A stretch of DNA of 45,167 nucleotides from an uncultured Rhodospirillaceae bacterium (GCA_913020445.1 CAJWAR010000033.1:1-45167); one strand, 5' to 3'; shown: positions 34,977-43,485, numbered from the stretch's first letter. The notes: generated by a model from the sequence alone, not told the origin. Numbers and translations are program-made.

Positions 34977-36857
34977 TTAATTCTCCTTTCCCTCCAACGC
35001 ATCTTGGGCTTCAAGCCAAATCGCTTCATTGGCGGCGAGGTCCTTTTTTGTCTTGCCGAGCATTTTCTGCCACTCGGCGATTTCATCTTGGGAATGTTCG
35101 TAAAATTTAGGATCAGCCATTTGCGTTTCGATCTTCTCAATCTCTGTGGATAGGGTCTCGATTTTTTTCTCCGACTCCTTAACAGTTTTCCGTAAATGAG
35201 CCGATTCAGCGCGTTTCTCTGCCCGGGCACGGCGTTGATCTTTTTTATTCTCAGACGGCTTACTTTCGCCATTGCCATTTGATCGTTTGGCCGAACGCGT
35301 TTCCAGGAGTTGGCGCTCATAATCGGCCAAATCGCCCTCGAATACTTCGCACGTGCCGTCGTCGACCAGCCACAAACGGTCGGCAACCAGATTAACCAAA
35401 TGCGCATCATGACTGACCAGAATAACCGCCCCTTCATAGATGTTGAGCGCTTCGACAAGGGCTTCGCGGGCATCGATATCCAGATGGTTGGTCGGTTCAT
35501 CGAGCAGCATGATGTGCGGCTTCTCAAGGCTCATTAAGGCAAACAGCAGGCGTGCTTTTTCACCGCCCGAAAGATTGCTGACTTTGGTGTCGGCTCTTTC
35601 CTGCTGGAAACCGAACCGGCCTAAATGTCCGCGGAGGCGGGATTGCGGTTCCATCGGACGAAGCTTGTTGATGTGATCGAAGGCTGAGCCATCCGAGTCC
35701 AGTTCTTCCGATTGGTGCTGGGCGAAGTAGCCGACCTTTAGTTTTTTGGATTTCACCAGCTTGCCGATTTCCGGCTTGAGGCGCCCAGCCAGCATTTTGA
35801 TCAGGGTTGATTTGCCGTTACCATTGGCGCCAATCAGCGCGATCCGGTCATCCATGTCGATGCGTAAATCAAGCTCACGCAGGATCGGCTTGCCGGGTTC
35901 ATAGCCAACCGATACCTGGTTAAGCGCGATCAGCGGCGGCGATAACGGCGGCGGGTGTGGAAACTCAAAGGAGACGGTTTTTTCTTCAACGACTGAAGCG
36001 ATCGGCTCCATTTTTTCGAGCATCTTAATCCGGCTTTGCGCTTGGCGGGCTTTATTGGCCTGAGCTCGAAAGCGATCAACAAACGCTTGAATGCGCCGCC
36101 GTTCTACCATCTGGCGGGCTTGCATTTTGGATTGCAGGACCAACTTCTCGTTGCGGGTTTTTTCAAACCGGTCATAGCCGCCGGCATATCGCGTTAGCCG
36201 TCCGTTCTCGAGATGCACGATATGATCAACCGATCGGTTCAGCAGTGTGCGCTCATGGCTGATCACTACCAAGGTACCGCGCCAGCGTTTGAGAAAATTT
36301 TCGAGCCACAGGACAGCCTCCAAATCCAAATGGTTGGTCGGCTCATCAAGCAGCAACAAATCCGGCTCGGCAAACAACGTGGCGGCGAGGGCTACCCGCA
36401 TCCGCCAGCCACCGGAAAATTCGCTGCAGGCGCGTTGCTGCTCGGTTTCGTCAAAGCCCAGGCCTGAAAGAATAGTGGCTGCGCGCGCCGGAGCTGATTC
36501 TGCCCGAATATCTGCGAGCCGAATATGGATCTCAGAAATACGCGTTGGGTCGGTCGCTGTTTCTGCCTCGGTTAAGAGTGCCGCTCGCTCAATATCGGCG
36601 GCCAGTACCGTATCCAGCAGGCTTTCAGGCCCGCTCGGCGCTTCCTGGGCAACTGTGCCAATTTTGTGTTTTCGATTAATGTTGATAGCACCCTGGTCAA
36701 CTGACAAATCACCCATAATCAGGCGAAAAAGAGTTGTTTTGCCGGACCCATTGCGGCCGACAAGGCCAACTTTCTGGCCATCGGGTATGGCAATCGTGGC
36801 ACTTTCATAGAGCACGCGTCCGCCAATTCGATAGGTCATGTCATTAATGTGGAGCAT
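34977..36857 (-). CDS. ABC-F family ATPase (YheS/Uup-like)
   Basis: A 626-residue soluble protein with two ABC domains and no membrane part. The first Walker A is GRNGSGKTT (34-42) with the signature FSGGWRMRVALA; the second is GANGNGKST with LSGGEKARLLF, and both have DEPTNHLD. An inter-domain linker rich in Arg/Lys (MQARQMVERRRIQAFVDRFR) and a C-terminal coiled coil (last 100 residues, Lys/Glu-rich) fit ABC-F factors that act on the ribosome. It is divergent from ndk, a common alphaproteobacterial neighbour pair. Confidence 0.93.
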   Translation of the reverse strand: MLHINDMTYRIGGRVLYESATIAIPDGQKVGLVGRNGSGKTTLFRLIMGDLSVDQGAININRKHKIGTVAQEAPSGPESLLDTVLAADIERAALLTEAETATDPTRISEIHIRLADIRAESAPARAATILSGLGFDETEQQRACSEFSGGWRMRVALAATLFAEPDLLLLDEPTNHLDLEAVLWLENFLKRWRGTLVVISHERTLLNRSVDHIVHLENGRLTRYAGGYDRFEKTRNEKLVLQSKMQARQMVERRRIQAFVDRFRAQANKARQAQSRIKMLEKMEPIASVVEEKTVSFEFPHPPPLSPPLIALNQVSVGYEPGKPILRELDLRIDMDDRIALIGANGNGKSTLIKMLAGRLKPEIGKLVKSKKLKVGYFAQHQSEELDSDGSAFDHINKLRPMEPQSRLRGHLGRFGFQQERADTKVSNLSGGEKARLLFALMSLEKPHIMLLDEPTNHLDIDAREALVEALNIYEGAVILVSHDAHLVNLVADRLWLVDDGTCEVFEGDLADYERQLLETRSAKRSNGNGESKPSENKKDQRRARAEKRAESAHLRKTVKESEKKIETLSTEIEKIETQMADPKFYEHSQDEIAEWQKMLGKTKKDLAANEAIWLEAQDALEGKEN

Positions 36858-36931
36858 GAGCCGGGGTGTAGCATGCCAGAACCGGGGCGGAAAGCATGTG
36901 TGTTGGGATCATTGTAAAATAAAAAATTCAG

Positions 36932-36960
36932 TTGCAAGGCTCATCTGATCCGGCTATAAG
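36932..36960 (+). promoter_or_regulatory. ndk promoter
   Basis: TTGCAA (36932-36937), a 17-bp spacer and TATAAG (36955-36960) give a strong plus-strand promoter about 65 bp before ndk. TTGCAA is its own reverse complement, and a TACAAT lies 15 bp away on the minus strand (36911-36916), so the divergent ABC-F gene may use the same -35 box. Confidence 0.65.
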
Positions 36961-37025
36961 GCGCCGGTTTTCGGCAATCTGTCGATATTGAATAATCCTT
37001 GAAATAACAGATGAGGTTCGGGGCA

Positions 37026-37448
37026 ATGGCCATCGAACGGACACTTTCGATAATTAAACCCGATGCAACCCGCCGCAATTTAACCGGCCAGATCAACGCC
37101 CGGTTTGAAGAGGCTGATCTTCGCATCGTTGCTCAAAAACGCCTGCAGCTGACATTGGAACAAGCCCAAGGTTTTTATGCTGTCCATAAAGAGCGCGCGT
37201 TTTTTGATGATTTATGCAGCTTTATGATTTCCGGCCCGGTTGTCGTCCAGGTACTCGAAGGCGAGGACGCTATTGCTAAAAACCGGGAAGTCATGGGTGC
37301 AACAAATCCAGCTAATGCTGATGACGGTACAATCCGCAAGGATTTCGCTGAAAGCATTGAAGCCAATTCGGTTCATGGTTCAGACGCACCGGAAACGGCT
37401 GCAGATGAGATTAATTACTTCTTCGCCCAAACCGAGATCATCGGCTAA
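37026..37448 (+). CDS. ndk: nucleoside diphosphate kinase
   Basis: A 140-residue Ndk of standard length that exchanges the gamma-phosphate between nucleoside triphosphates and diphosphates. It begins [14 protein letters not shown] and carries the phospho-accepting His117 in [10 protein letters not shown] 37026 has a GGGG stretch just upstream; an upstream ATG at 37011 is in frame but adds residues not seen in the family. The promoter lies at 36932-36960 and a terminator follows the stop. Confidence 0.97.
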   Translation: MAIERTLSIIKPDATRRNLTGQINARFEEADLRIVAQKRLQLTLEQAQGFYAVHKERAFFDDLCSFMISGPVVVQVLEGEDAIAKNREVMGATNPANADDGTIRKDFAESIEANSVHGSDAPETAADEINYFFAQTEIIG

Positions 37449-37471
37449 AGATTTTAGAGTATCAATTTAAA

Positions 37472-37501
37472 AGGCTGTCTCTTAATTGAGGCGGTCTTTT
37501 T
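37472..37501 (+). terminator. ndk terminator
   Basis: AGGCTGTCTC (37472-37481) pairs with GAGGCGGTCT (37488-37497) over ten pairs, three of them G-U, around the loop TTAATT, and is followed by five T. It closes the ndk transcript. Confidence 0.7.
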
Positions 37502-37708
37502 GTCGTTCTTTTTCCCGCCTTTGCACCTGCCGCCTCAAATCAGACCTCCATGAATTCTGCCTCGTCCAGAGTTATCTCATTAGCTTCCTTTAGAATTTAA
37601 TTGCCCATCGCTGCCAATGGTAAATTTATTACGGTACAAAATACACCAAGTTAACGTAGAAAAATAAATGGCTGTTCCATAAATTGTAGTTATCTACATA
37701 TTTTTTTT
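37502..37708. other. AT-rich non-coding stretch upstream of the apr promoter
   Basis: No gene, tRNA or clear repeat was found in this stretch. It becomes strongly AT-rich toward 37700, with long T-runs that may act as an upstream promoter element or bent DNA for the apr promoter. Confidence 0.5.
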
Positions 37709-37737
37709 GTTGAAATTTTTTTTTAATAGTTCAATAA
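37709..37737 (+). promoter_or_regulatory. apr operon promoter
   Basis: TTGAAA (37709-37714), a 17-bp T-rich spacer and AATAAT (37732-37737) form a good sigma-70-type promoter. Transcription would start near 37744 and leave a leader of about 250 nt before aprM. Confidence 0.65.
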
Positions 37738-37801
37738 TCTTTAAGGATTTACTAAAATATAAAATTGCATTTAATCTTATCCGAGGCTTACAGGGGCGCA
37801 C

Positions 37802-37882
37802 ATGATTTTATTTGGTAATTTACCGGCCTTCCAGGTGTCAAAATTTTTGACGACTCGGTTAGAATTTAGCAACGAGGGCTGA
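37802..37882 (+). CDS. possible leader peptide 1 upstream of aprM
   Basis: A 26-codon open frame (begins MILFGNLPAF, ends EFSNEG) with AGGGG (37792-37796) 5 bases before its ATG. Its last codons, GAG GGC TGA, contain the ribosome-binding site GAGGG for the next short frame. Two small palindromes lie inside it: GGTAA-T-TTACC at 37814-37824 and GTCAAAA-T-TTTTGAC at 37837-37851. It may be chance. Confidence 0.25.
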   Translation: MILFGNLPAFQVSKFLTTRLEFSNEG

Positions 37883-37888
37883 TCTGGC

Positions 37889-37987
37889 ATGACGAATTAT
37901 AAGTTTAAGACAGCTCAATCAATACAATACCGGGGCCGCCAAGCCATCGGTTCGTGCTTTATCGATAACTCGCTACTACTGAGGTAA
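37889..37987 (+). CDS. possible leader peptide 2 upstream of aprM
   Basis: A 32-codon open frame (begins MTNYKFKTAQ, ends DNSLLLR). The ribosome-binding site GAGGG is at 37874-37878. Its last codons CTG AGG TAA hold the GAGG (37981-37984) that serves aprM, and its stop is 4 bases before the aprM ATG. The peptide is basic and resembles no known protein. The stacked arrangement suggests coupling, but it may be chance. Confidence 0.25.
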   Translation: MTNYKFKTAQSIQYRGRQAIGSCFIDNSLLLR

Positions 37988-37991
37988 TTTA

Positions 37992-38777
37992 ATGATCACC
38001 ATCAATCCCTTCGCCGAGCTTTCGGCGTTCATTCCACCTATCGTTATGCAAACGTACATCGTCGTCATGATTCTAATGGTTGCGGGTGGTACAATAATTG
38101 ACATGGTTCACAAGAAGAGCGCCACATACTTTTTTAACAATTGGCGTGATTTAAAAGGCAGAGCCACACGGCAGATCGGCGGTGGGGAGATGATATCCCT
38201 GGCGGTCCAGACCGCCGTGGTGGACGGCCTGACATCCGGCGAATTTTGCAATCAGCAGCGCCGGGTTGCCCACGTGCTGACCATGTATGGCTTCGTTGCG
38301 TACGTTGTCACTACCGCAATTATGGTGTTCGGATATCCGACGCCGGCCACCCCGGCGCCGACGATCCTACCAACGCTGTGGTATATCGGAGCCTTGATGG
38401 TATGCCTCGGTGGTTACTGGTTCTGGTTCTTCATCCGGGTCGATGTCGCTGCTGAAGGTAATTCACCGTTCCGCTTGGTGCGCGCAGACCTGTTTATCGT
38501 CTTGCTTTTGGTGAGCACGACATTTGCTTTAATTTGGGCGTATGCACAGACGACAGGTAATACCACCTGGACGAATATTTTCCTCGGTTTGTACCTGCTG
38601 TCGACGACGGCCCTTTTTGTTTCTGTGCCGTGGTCCAAGTTCTCCCATATGTTCTATAAACCTGCCGCCGCCTTCCAGAAAAAGATAGAAGCAGCGGACG
38701 GTTCAAGCAACTTGCCTGCGCCTGCCGATGTGGCCGAAACTTTAGGTAGTGTTGGCCGCTTACCCCGAAATTATTAA
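37992..38777 (+). CDS. aprM: AprM, putative membrane partner of APS reductase
   Basis: A 261-residue membrane protein with about five helices (near 17-38, 95-115, 126-149, 165-187, 195-214). It lies directly before aprBA, the arrangement known for AprM in sulfur-oxidising proteobacteria and SAR11, where it is thought to link AprBA to the membrane electron carriers instead of QmoABC. His94 (RRVAHVLTMYGF) and His219 (PWSKFSHMFYKP) recall the heme-b-ligating pattern of the NarI/DsrM-like subunits; this is inference. GAGG 7 bases upstream is the ribosome-binding site. Confidence 0.88.
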   Translation: MITINPFAELSAFIPPIVMQTYIVVMILMVAGGTIIDMVHKKSATYFFNNWRDLKGRATRQIGGGEMISLAVQTAVVDGLTSGEFCNQQRRVAHVLTMYGFVAYVVTTAIMVFGYPTPATPAPTILPTLWYIGALMVCLGGYWFWFFIRVDVAAEGNSPFRLVRADLFIVLLLVSTTFALIWAYAQTTGNTTWTNIFLGLYLLSTTALFVSVPWSKFSHMFYKPAAAFQKKIEAADGSSNLPAPADVAETLGSVGRLPRNY

Positions 38778-38820
38778 TCAGCTCATCTTTGTTATTCGCT
38801 ACAGGAGATAACATAATATC

Positions 38821-39285
38821 ATGCCTACATTTGTTTATATGACGCGTTGCGACGGCTGCGGAAATTGCGTGGATATTTGCCCGTCCGACATCATGCACAT
38901 CGATAAAACCTACCGCCGGGCCTACAACCTCGAGCCTAATATGTGCTGGGAATGCTACTCCTGTGTAAAGGCGTGTCCGCAGAATGCGATCGATTGCCGC
39001 GGTTATGCTGATTTTGCTCCCTTGGGCCACAGCGTCCGGGCGTTGCGGGAAGAGGAGAAAGGCACCATTTCTTGGAAGCTCAAATTCCGGGATGGCCGCG
39101 AAAAGAATTTCGAATCTCCGATTCGGACGACGCCCTGGGGATCAATCAAAGGTCCTGCTGATTATGAGGCACCCAACGCGGATGCCATGAAGTCACAAGA
39201 ACTTGCCCACGAACCGGAGGCGCTCAATATACCTAAATTGCCCGCATTGACTCCTGATCAACTTAAGCAGGGAGTAATCTCATGA
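38821..39285 (+). CDS. aprB: adenylylsulfate reductase beta subunit
   Basis: A 154-residue ferredoxin-like subunit that relays electrons between the AprA flavin and the membrane. Two 4Fe-4S motifs are visible: C10-x2-C13-x2-C16-x3-C20 and C42-x2-C45-x2-C48-x3-C52. The extended C-terminal tail, which embraces AprA in known structures, is present (from about residue 70). The stop overlaps the aprA start by four bases. A GGAG site precedes the ATG. Confidence 0.97.
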   Translation: MPTFVYMTRCDGCGNCVDICPSDIMHIDKTYRRAYNLEPNMCWECYSCVKACPQNAIDCRGYADFAPLGHSVRALREEEKGTISWKLKFRDGREKNFESPIRTTPWGSIKGPADYEAPNADAMKSQELAHEPEALNIPKLPALTPDQLKQGVIS

Positions 39286-41126
39286 GTTCATCACCAGGTA
39301 AGAAAATAATTCACGTCGATTCAGATATCCTGGTCATCGGCGGTGGCATGGCTGGCTGTGGCGCGGCATATGAATCCAGATATTGGGGACGCGATAAGAA
39401 TATTGTCGTCGTCGAGAAGGCGAATATCGAGCGCAGCGGCGCTGTTGCTCAAGGCCTTTATGCAATTAACTGCTACATGGGCATGCAGTGGGACGAAAAT
39501 CAGCCTGAAGACCATGTCCGTTATGCTCGCAACGACCTCATGGGACTCGTGCGCGAAGACTTGGGTTACGATATTGCCCGCCACGTCGATTCTTCGGTGC
39601 ACAAGTTCGAGGAGTGGGGACTGCCGATGATGCGGGACCCGGAAACAGGGCGCTACATGCGTGAAGGCAAGTGGCAAATCATGATCCACGGCGAAAGTTA
39701 TAAACCAATTGTCGCCGAGGCAGCCCGCAAGGCCGCCACGGAAGTTTATAACCGGATCATGGTGACCCACCTGTTGTTGGATAAAAACAATGCGAATCGT
39801 GTCGCCGGAGCGGTCGGATTTAACGTCCGCACAGGTGATTTTTATGTCTTCCGCTCGAAGGCGGTCATCATCGGTGCCGGTGGCGCATCGCACATCTTCA
39901 AACCACGTGCTGTTGGCGAGGGTATGGGGCGGACTTGGTATGCGCCCTGGAGTAGTGGCTCGGCTTATGCGTTACCGATTCTCGCGGGCGCCAAAATGAC
40001 GCAGATGGAGAATCGTATCGTTCTGACCCGCTTTAAAGACGGCTATGGTCCGGTCGGTGCTTACTTCCTCCATCTTAAGACCTACACCGAAAATGCTTAT
40101 GGCGAAGAATACGAATCTACCTGGTATGAACACACCAAGGAATTGGTTGGTGAATACGTCGATCATCTGCCGGTACCGACCTGTCTCCGGAATCACGCCT
40201 TTCTTGAGGAGATGAAGGCTGGCAGAGGCCCCATCCGCATGGTAACGAAAGAGGCTTTCCAGGATCCGCACAAGGAGACTGTCGGCTGGGAGAACTTCCT
40301 CGGCATGACGATCGGCCAAGCGATCGTCTGGGCATCGCAGAACATCGATCCCAAATATATCAATCCCGAGCTGACCACCTCCGAGCCTTATGTTATGGGC
40401 TCCCACGCCACCTGCTCCGGTGCGTGGGCGAGTGGGCCGGAAGACTACGCTCCATCTGAATACCAGTGGGGATACAACCGGATGATGACGGTCGACGGAC
40501 TTTTTGGCGCCGGCGATACCATCGGCGGTTCTGCTCACAAGTTCTCGTCGGGATCCTTTACCGAGGGCCGGATCGCCGGAAAGGCAGCAGTGCAATACGT
40601 TGACGATTTGGGTAACGATCAGCCTGAAGTCAGTGAAGAAGAGTTCATGAATCTCAAGGATGTTGTCTTTAAACCGATGGAGAATTACGAAGTCGGTCGC
40701 AACGAGATTGTCGCTGGAACCGTTTCACCGAGCTATCTTCTGCCAATTCATGGCCTTCAGCGACTCGAAAAGATCATGGACGAATATGTTGGCGGCATTA
40801 GTTCTCATTACACGACCAATGAGCCGTTGCTCACCCGTGGGCTGGAATTGCTGGAAATGCTGAAGGAAGACATGCATCATATGGGGGCCGAAGATCTTCA
40901 CCAGCTGCAGCGGACGTGGGAACTAAATCACCGGATCTTGGCTTCAGAGTCTGTGACACATCATACGATGTTCAGGCAGGAAACAAGGTGGCCGGGGTAT
41001 TACTATCGGGGTGATCATCCGAAACTGGATGATGACGATTGGCATTGCTTCACGCTCTCTCGCCGGAATCCAGAATCTGGAGATTGGGAAATGGAAAAGG
41101 CTCCCGTTTATCACATTGTTGACTAA
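39282..41126 (+). CDS. aprA: adenylylsulfate reductase alpha subunit
   Basis: A 614-residue flavoprotein, close to the usual 620-660 for AprA. It interconverts APS and sulfite plus AMP; with AprM and Sat present the oxidative direction is expected. The FAD motif is VIGGGMAGCGAAYES (18-32), followed by VVVEKANIERSGAVAQGLYAIN, and conserved AprA stretches such as GSHATCSGAWASGPEDY and MMTVDGLFGAGDTIGGSAHKFSSGSF are intact. The ribosome-binding site is GGGAG (39270-39274). Codon use leans to C- and G-ending codons more than the surrounding genes, as in a highly expressed or acquired operon. Confidence 0.98.
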   Translation: MSSSPGKKIIHVDSDILVIGGGMAGCGAAYESRYWGRDKNIVVVEKANIERSGAVAQGLYAINCYMGMQWDENQPEDHVRYARNDLMGLVREDLGYDIARHVDSSVHKFEEWGLPMMRDPETGRYMREGKWQIMIHGESYKPIVAEAARKAATEVYNRIMVTHLLLDKNNANRVAGAVGFNVRTGDFYVFRSKAVIIGAGGASHIFKPRAVGEGMGRTWYAPWSSGSAYALPILAGAKMTQMENRIVLTRFKDGYGPVGAYFLHLKTYTENAYGEEYESTWYEHTKELVGEYVDHLPVPTCLRNHAFLEEMKAGRGPIRMVTKEAFQDPHKETVGWENFLGMTIGQAIVWASQNIDPKYINPELTTSEPYVMGSHATCSGAWASGPEDYAPSEYQWGYNRMMTVDGLFGAGDTIGGSAHKFSSGSFTEGRIAGKAAVQYVDDLGNDQPEVSEEEFMNLKDVVFKPMENYEVGRNEIVAGTVSPSYLLPIHGLQRLEKIMDEYVGGISSHYTTNEPLLTRGLELLEMLKEDMHHMGAEDLHQLQRTWELNHRILASESVTHHTMFRQETRWPGYYYRGDHPKLDDDDWHCFTLSRRNPESGDWEMEKAPVYHIVD

Positions 41127-41190
41127 ATGGAGACCGCTGAAGAACCCTTTGATGCAATGAGAAGAGCCTAATTTTGCGCGGTTCCAGACC

Positions 41191-41973
41191 ATGATCATTG
41201 CTCAGATCGCTGACACTCACCTTGGCGATGCCGATTCGGCGGATCCTGTTTTTAGTGCGCGGATGGAAAACCTTCGCGCGTGCATCGCCGATATCAACAG
41301 CCTTGACCCTTTACCCGACGCTGTTATCCACACCGGCGATTTGACCCAACATGGCCTGGCGTCTGAATTCGCCCTCGCTCGAGCGCTCCTTGAGGTGTTG
41401 GAAGTGCCACTCTACATCACCCCCGGCAACCGCGATGGCCGTGAGGGAATTGCGCGGGCCTTTGCCGTCGATGGTTATATTTCACCTGATGGTGCATTCG
41501 TGCATTATGCTGTCGAGGAGCATGCGGTAAGGCTGGTCGCTGTCGATTCACTGGGAAACAATGGGCCAAAGGGAGATTTTTGCCACACCCGCCTGGCAGC
41601 TCTCGACGCTACTCTGGCGGAAGCGCCGGGCCGACCGACGGCATTGTTCATGCATCACCCGCCGTTCGACGTGTTGGCCGCTCCCGACACGTTCGCCTAC
41701 CTGCGTCGTGAGGCGGTGGCCGATTTAACTGCCGTGATCTCGCAGCACCCGCAGGTGGTTCACATTTTTGCTGGCCACATGCACCGTCCCTGGACGGCCG
41801 TGGTTGGGGGCGTTACGGCAAGCACTGTACCCAGTATCGCCACCGACCTTCGCTACGGCACCTACGCACCGGGGATGGCAGAGCGGCCAGTCTATCAAGT
41901 TCACCGGTACGAGGACGACTGTGGTTTCGTCAGCGAGACGCGTTTAGTTGATTATAGAGCGGACTCTCGATAA
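41191..41973 (+). CDS. CpdA-like metallophosphoesterase (GNRD variant)
   Basis: A 260-residue calcineurin-type phosphoesterase resembling 3',5'-cyclic-nucleotide phosphodiesterases. Metal-binding motifs: D8-x-H10, GDLT with Asp50 (HTGDLTQHG), GNRD (79-82), HHPPFD, and GHMH near residue 195. The motif normally GNHD has Arg in place of the catalytic His; Arg at this position also occurs in some alphaproteobacterial members. It follows aprA by 64 bases in the same direction and may be co-transcribed. Its role with the sulfur genes is unknown. It converges on cysK, 3 bases apart. Confidence 0.85.
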   Translation: MIIAQIADTHLGDADSADPVFSARMENLRACIADINSLDPLPDAVIHTGDLTQHGLASEFALARALLEVLEVPLYITPGNRDGREGIARAFAVDGYISPDGAFVHYAVEEHAVRLVAVDSLGNNGPKGDFCHTRLAALDATLAEAPGRPTALFMHHPPFDVLAAPDTFAYLRREAVADLTAVISQHPQVVHIFAGHMHRPWTAVVGGVTASTVPSIATDLRYGTYAPGMAERPVYQVHRYEDDCGFVSETRLVDYRADSR

Positions 41974-41976
41974 TCT

Positions 41977-42954
41977 TTAATCGCCATCCAAGTTTTCGAT
42001 CAACTTGGTAGTGAGATAGCGCTCGGCCGCGGAAGGCAAAATGACAACCACCATTTTGCCTGCCAAGTCAGGTCTCCGACCGACTTCAATCGCCGCCGCC
42101 ACTGCCGCGCCCGAAGTTATACCAATGGGCAGACCTTCTATTTTAGCCACTTCGCGAGCCATTGAAAAAGCCGTTTCATCTTCTATTTTAATAACCTCGT
42201 CGACCATTTTAGTATCCAAATTAGCGGGAATAAAACCCGCGCCGATACCTTGAATTTTGTGGGTTCCAGGGATATCTCCAGAGAGGACGGCGTTGCCATC
42301 AGGCTCGACAGCGATCATGTGAAGTTCAGGTTTACGGCTTTTAATCACTTGGCCAATACCGGTTAATGTGCCGCCCGTGCCAACGCCGGCGACGACGACA
42401 TCAACCTTCCCGTCGGAATCATTCCAAATTTCCTCAGCGGTCGTGCGGGCGTGGATTTCCGGATTTGCGGCGTTGCTAAATTGCTGCGGCGTAAATGTAT
42501 CCGCATGTTTGGTCATTATATCCTCGGCCTGCGATATCGCCCCCGGCATGCCTTTATCTGCCGGTGTCAGGACGACTTCCGCATTTAGTAGTTCGAGCAT
42601 TTTTCTTTTTTCCAGCGACATACTGTCCGGCATCGTCACAATGAGGCGGTAGCCCTTAATGGCGCACACGAAAGCCAGGGCAATGCCCGTATTGCCCGAA
42701 GTGGGTTCGACGATGACTGTGTCGGGTGTTAATTTTCCTGCCGCTTCGGCAACTTCTATCATAGCGATGCCGATCCGGTCTTTAACCGATGACAGCGGGT
42801 TGAAAAATTCACATTTACCAACAATTTCGGCTTTGCAGTCTTGCTGTTCTGCGAGCCGATTTAGGCGGATTAAAGGGGTGTTGCCGATGGTGTCAATGAC
42901 GCTGTCAAATATACGTCCGCGAAAACCATTCCCGTTGATACTTTTGTCTACCAT
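41977..42954 (-). CDS. cysK: cysteine synthase A
   Basis: A 325-residue PLP enzyme that makes cysteine from O-acetylserine and sulfide. The cofactor Lys58 is in NPLSSVKDR, the substrate loop is TSGNTG (85-90), and GTGGTLTGIG binds the PLP phosphate. The length and lack of CBS domains mark O-acetylserine sulfhydrylase rather than cystathionine beta-synthase. The ribosome-binding site is very strong (GGGGGAGT at 42959-42966). It lies downstream of sat and a CBS gene on the same strand. Confidence 0.95.
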   Translation of the reverse strand: MVDKSINGNGFRGRIFDSVIDTIGNTPLIRLNRLAEQQDCKAEIVGKCEFFNPLSSVKDRIGIAMIEVAEAAGKLTPDTVIVEPTSGNTGIALAFVCAIKGYRLIVTMPDSMSLEKRKMLELLNAEVVLTPADKGMPGAISQAEDIMTKHADTFTPQQFSNAANPEIHARTTAEEIWNDSDGKVDVVVAGVGTGGTLTGIGQVIKSRKPELHMIAVEPDGNAVLSGDIPGTHKIQGIGAGFIPANLDTKMVDEVIKIEDETAFSMAREVAKIEGLPIGITSGAAVAAAIEVGRRPDLAGKMVVVILPSAAERYLTTKLIENLDGD

Positions 42955-43050
42955 GATTACTCCCCCTTCACTTATACAGAATACCCGATCTTTTGAATCA
43001 GCGAAAACCAGGCAGCGCTGAATTTGCTGTGCGCCATAATAAAACGTTTA

Positions 43051-43485
43051 TTAGCGGACGGTTTCGTATGCTAATCCGAGTGTATGGAAATGGGCTTTGG
43101 TTTCCTTGAGTACCGCAGCCATTAGATCACGGGAACTGATAATCGAAAAAAGACGACTGGCATCCAGCACAGGAACGTGACGGATATTGTGCTTTTGCAT
43201 CTCTGCCATAATCTCATTTACTTCATCGTCAAGATGGCAGGTAATTACATCGGTGGTCATCAGATCAGAGACTTTTTGGTCGTTCAAAGCAGCGCGACGT
43301 TCAGAAAAGCCGTGAACGATATCCCGTTCGGAAATGATACCAATCAGATCGCCAGATTGATCTATGACTGGCAACGCACCGATATTACGCGTCGTCATCA
43401 CTGTAGCCGCTTTGGATATTGTCTCATCGGGTTGCGTTAACGCCAAATCACCAGCGCTTGTTAGTGCTAAATCGTTAATTTTCAT
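43051..43485 (-). CDS. tandem CBS-domain protein
   Basis: A 144-residue protein made of one Bateman module: two CBS motifs (about 10-65 and 78-135) with VIDQSGDLIGIISERDIV and VPVLDASRLFSIISSRDLM. Such modules bind AMP, ATP or S-adenosyl compounds and act as energy sensors or regulate partner enzymes. It lies between sat and cysK in the same direction, so an adenylate ligand related to APS metabolism is plausible but not shown. GGAG precedes the ATG by 7 bases. Confidence 0.9.
   Translation of the reverse strand: MKINDLALTSAGDLALTQPDETISKAATVMTTRNIGALPVIDQSGDLIGIISERDIVHGFSERRAALNDQKVSDLMTTDVITCHLDDEVNEIMAEMQKHNIRHVPVLDASRLFSIISSRDLMAAVLKETKAHFHTLGLAYETVR

Noticed and set aside
36858..37025. 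Possible RNA gene between the ABC-F gene and ndk
   Set aside because: It is explained by divergent promoters; no stable fold or terminator was seen.
37502..37991. Riboswitch (SAM-type) upstream of aprM
   Set aside because: The conserved pseudoknot or core sequences of known SAM riboswitches could not be found by eye; only small palindromes and short frames are visible.
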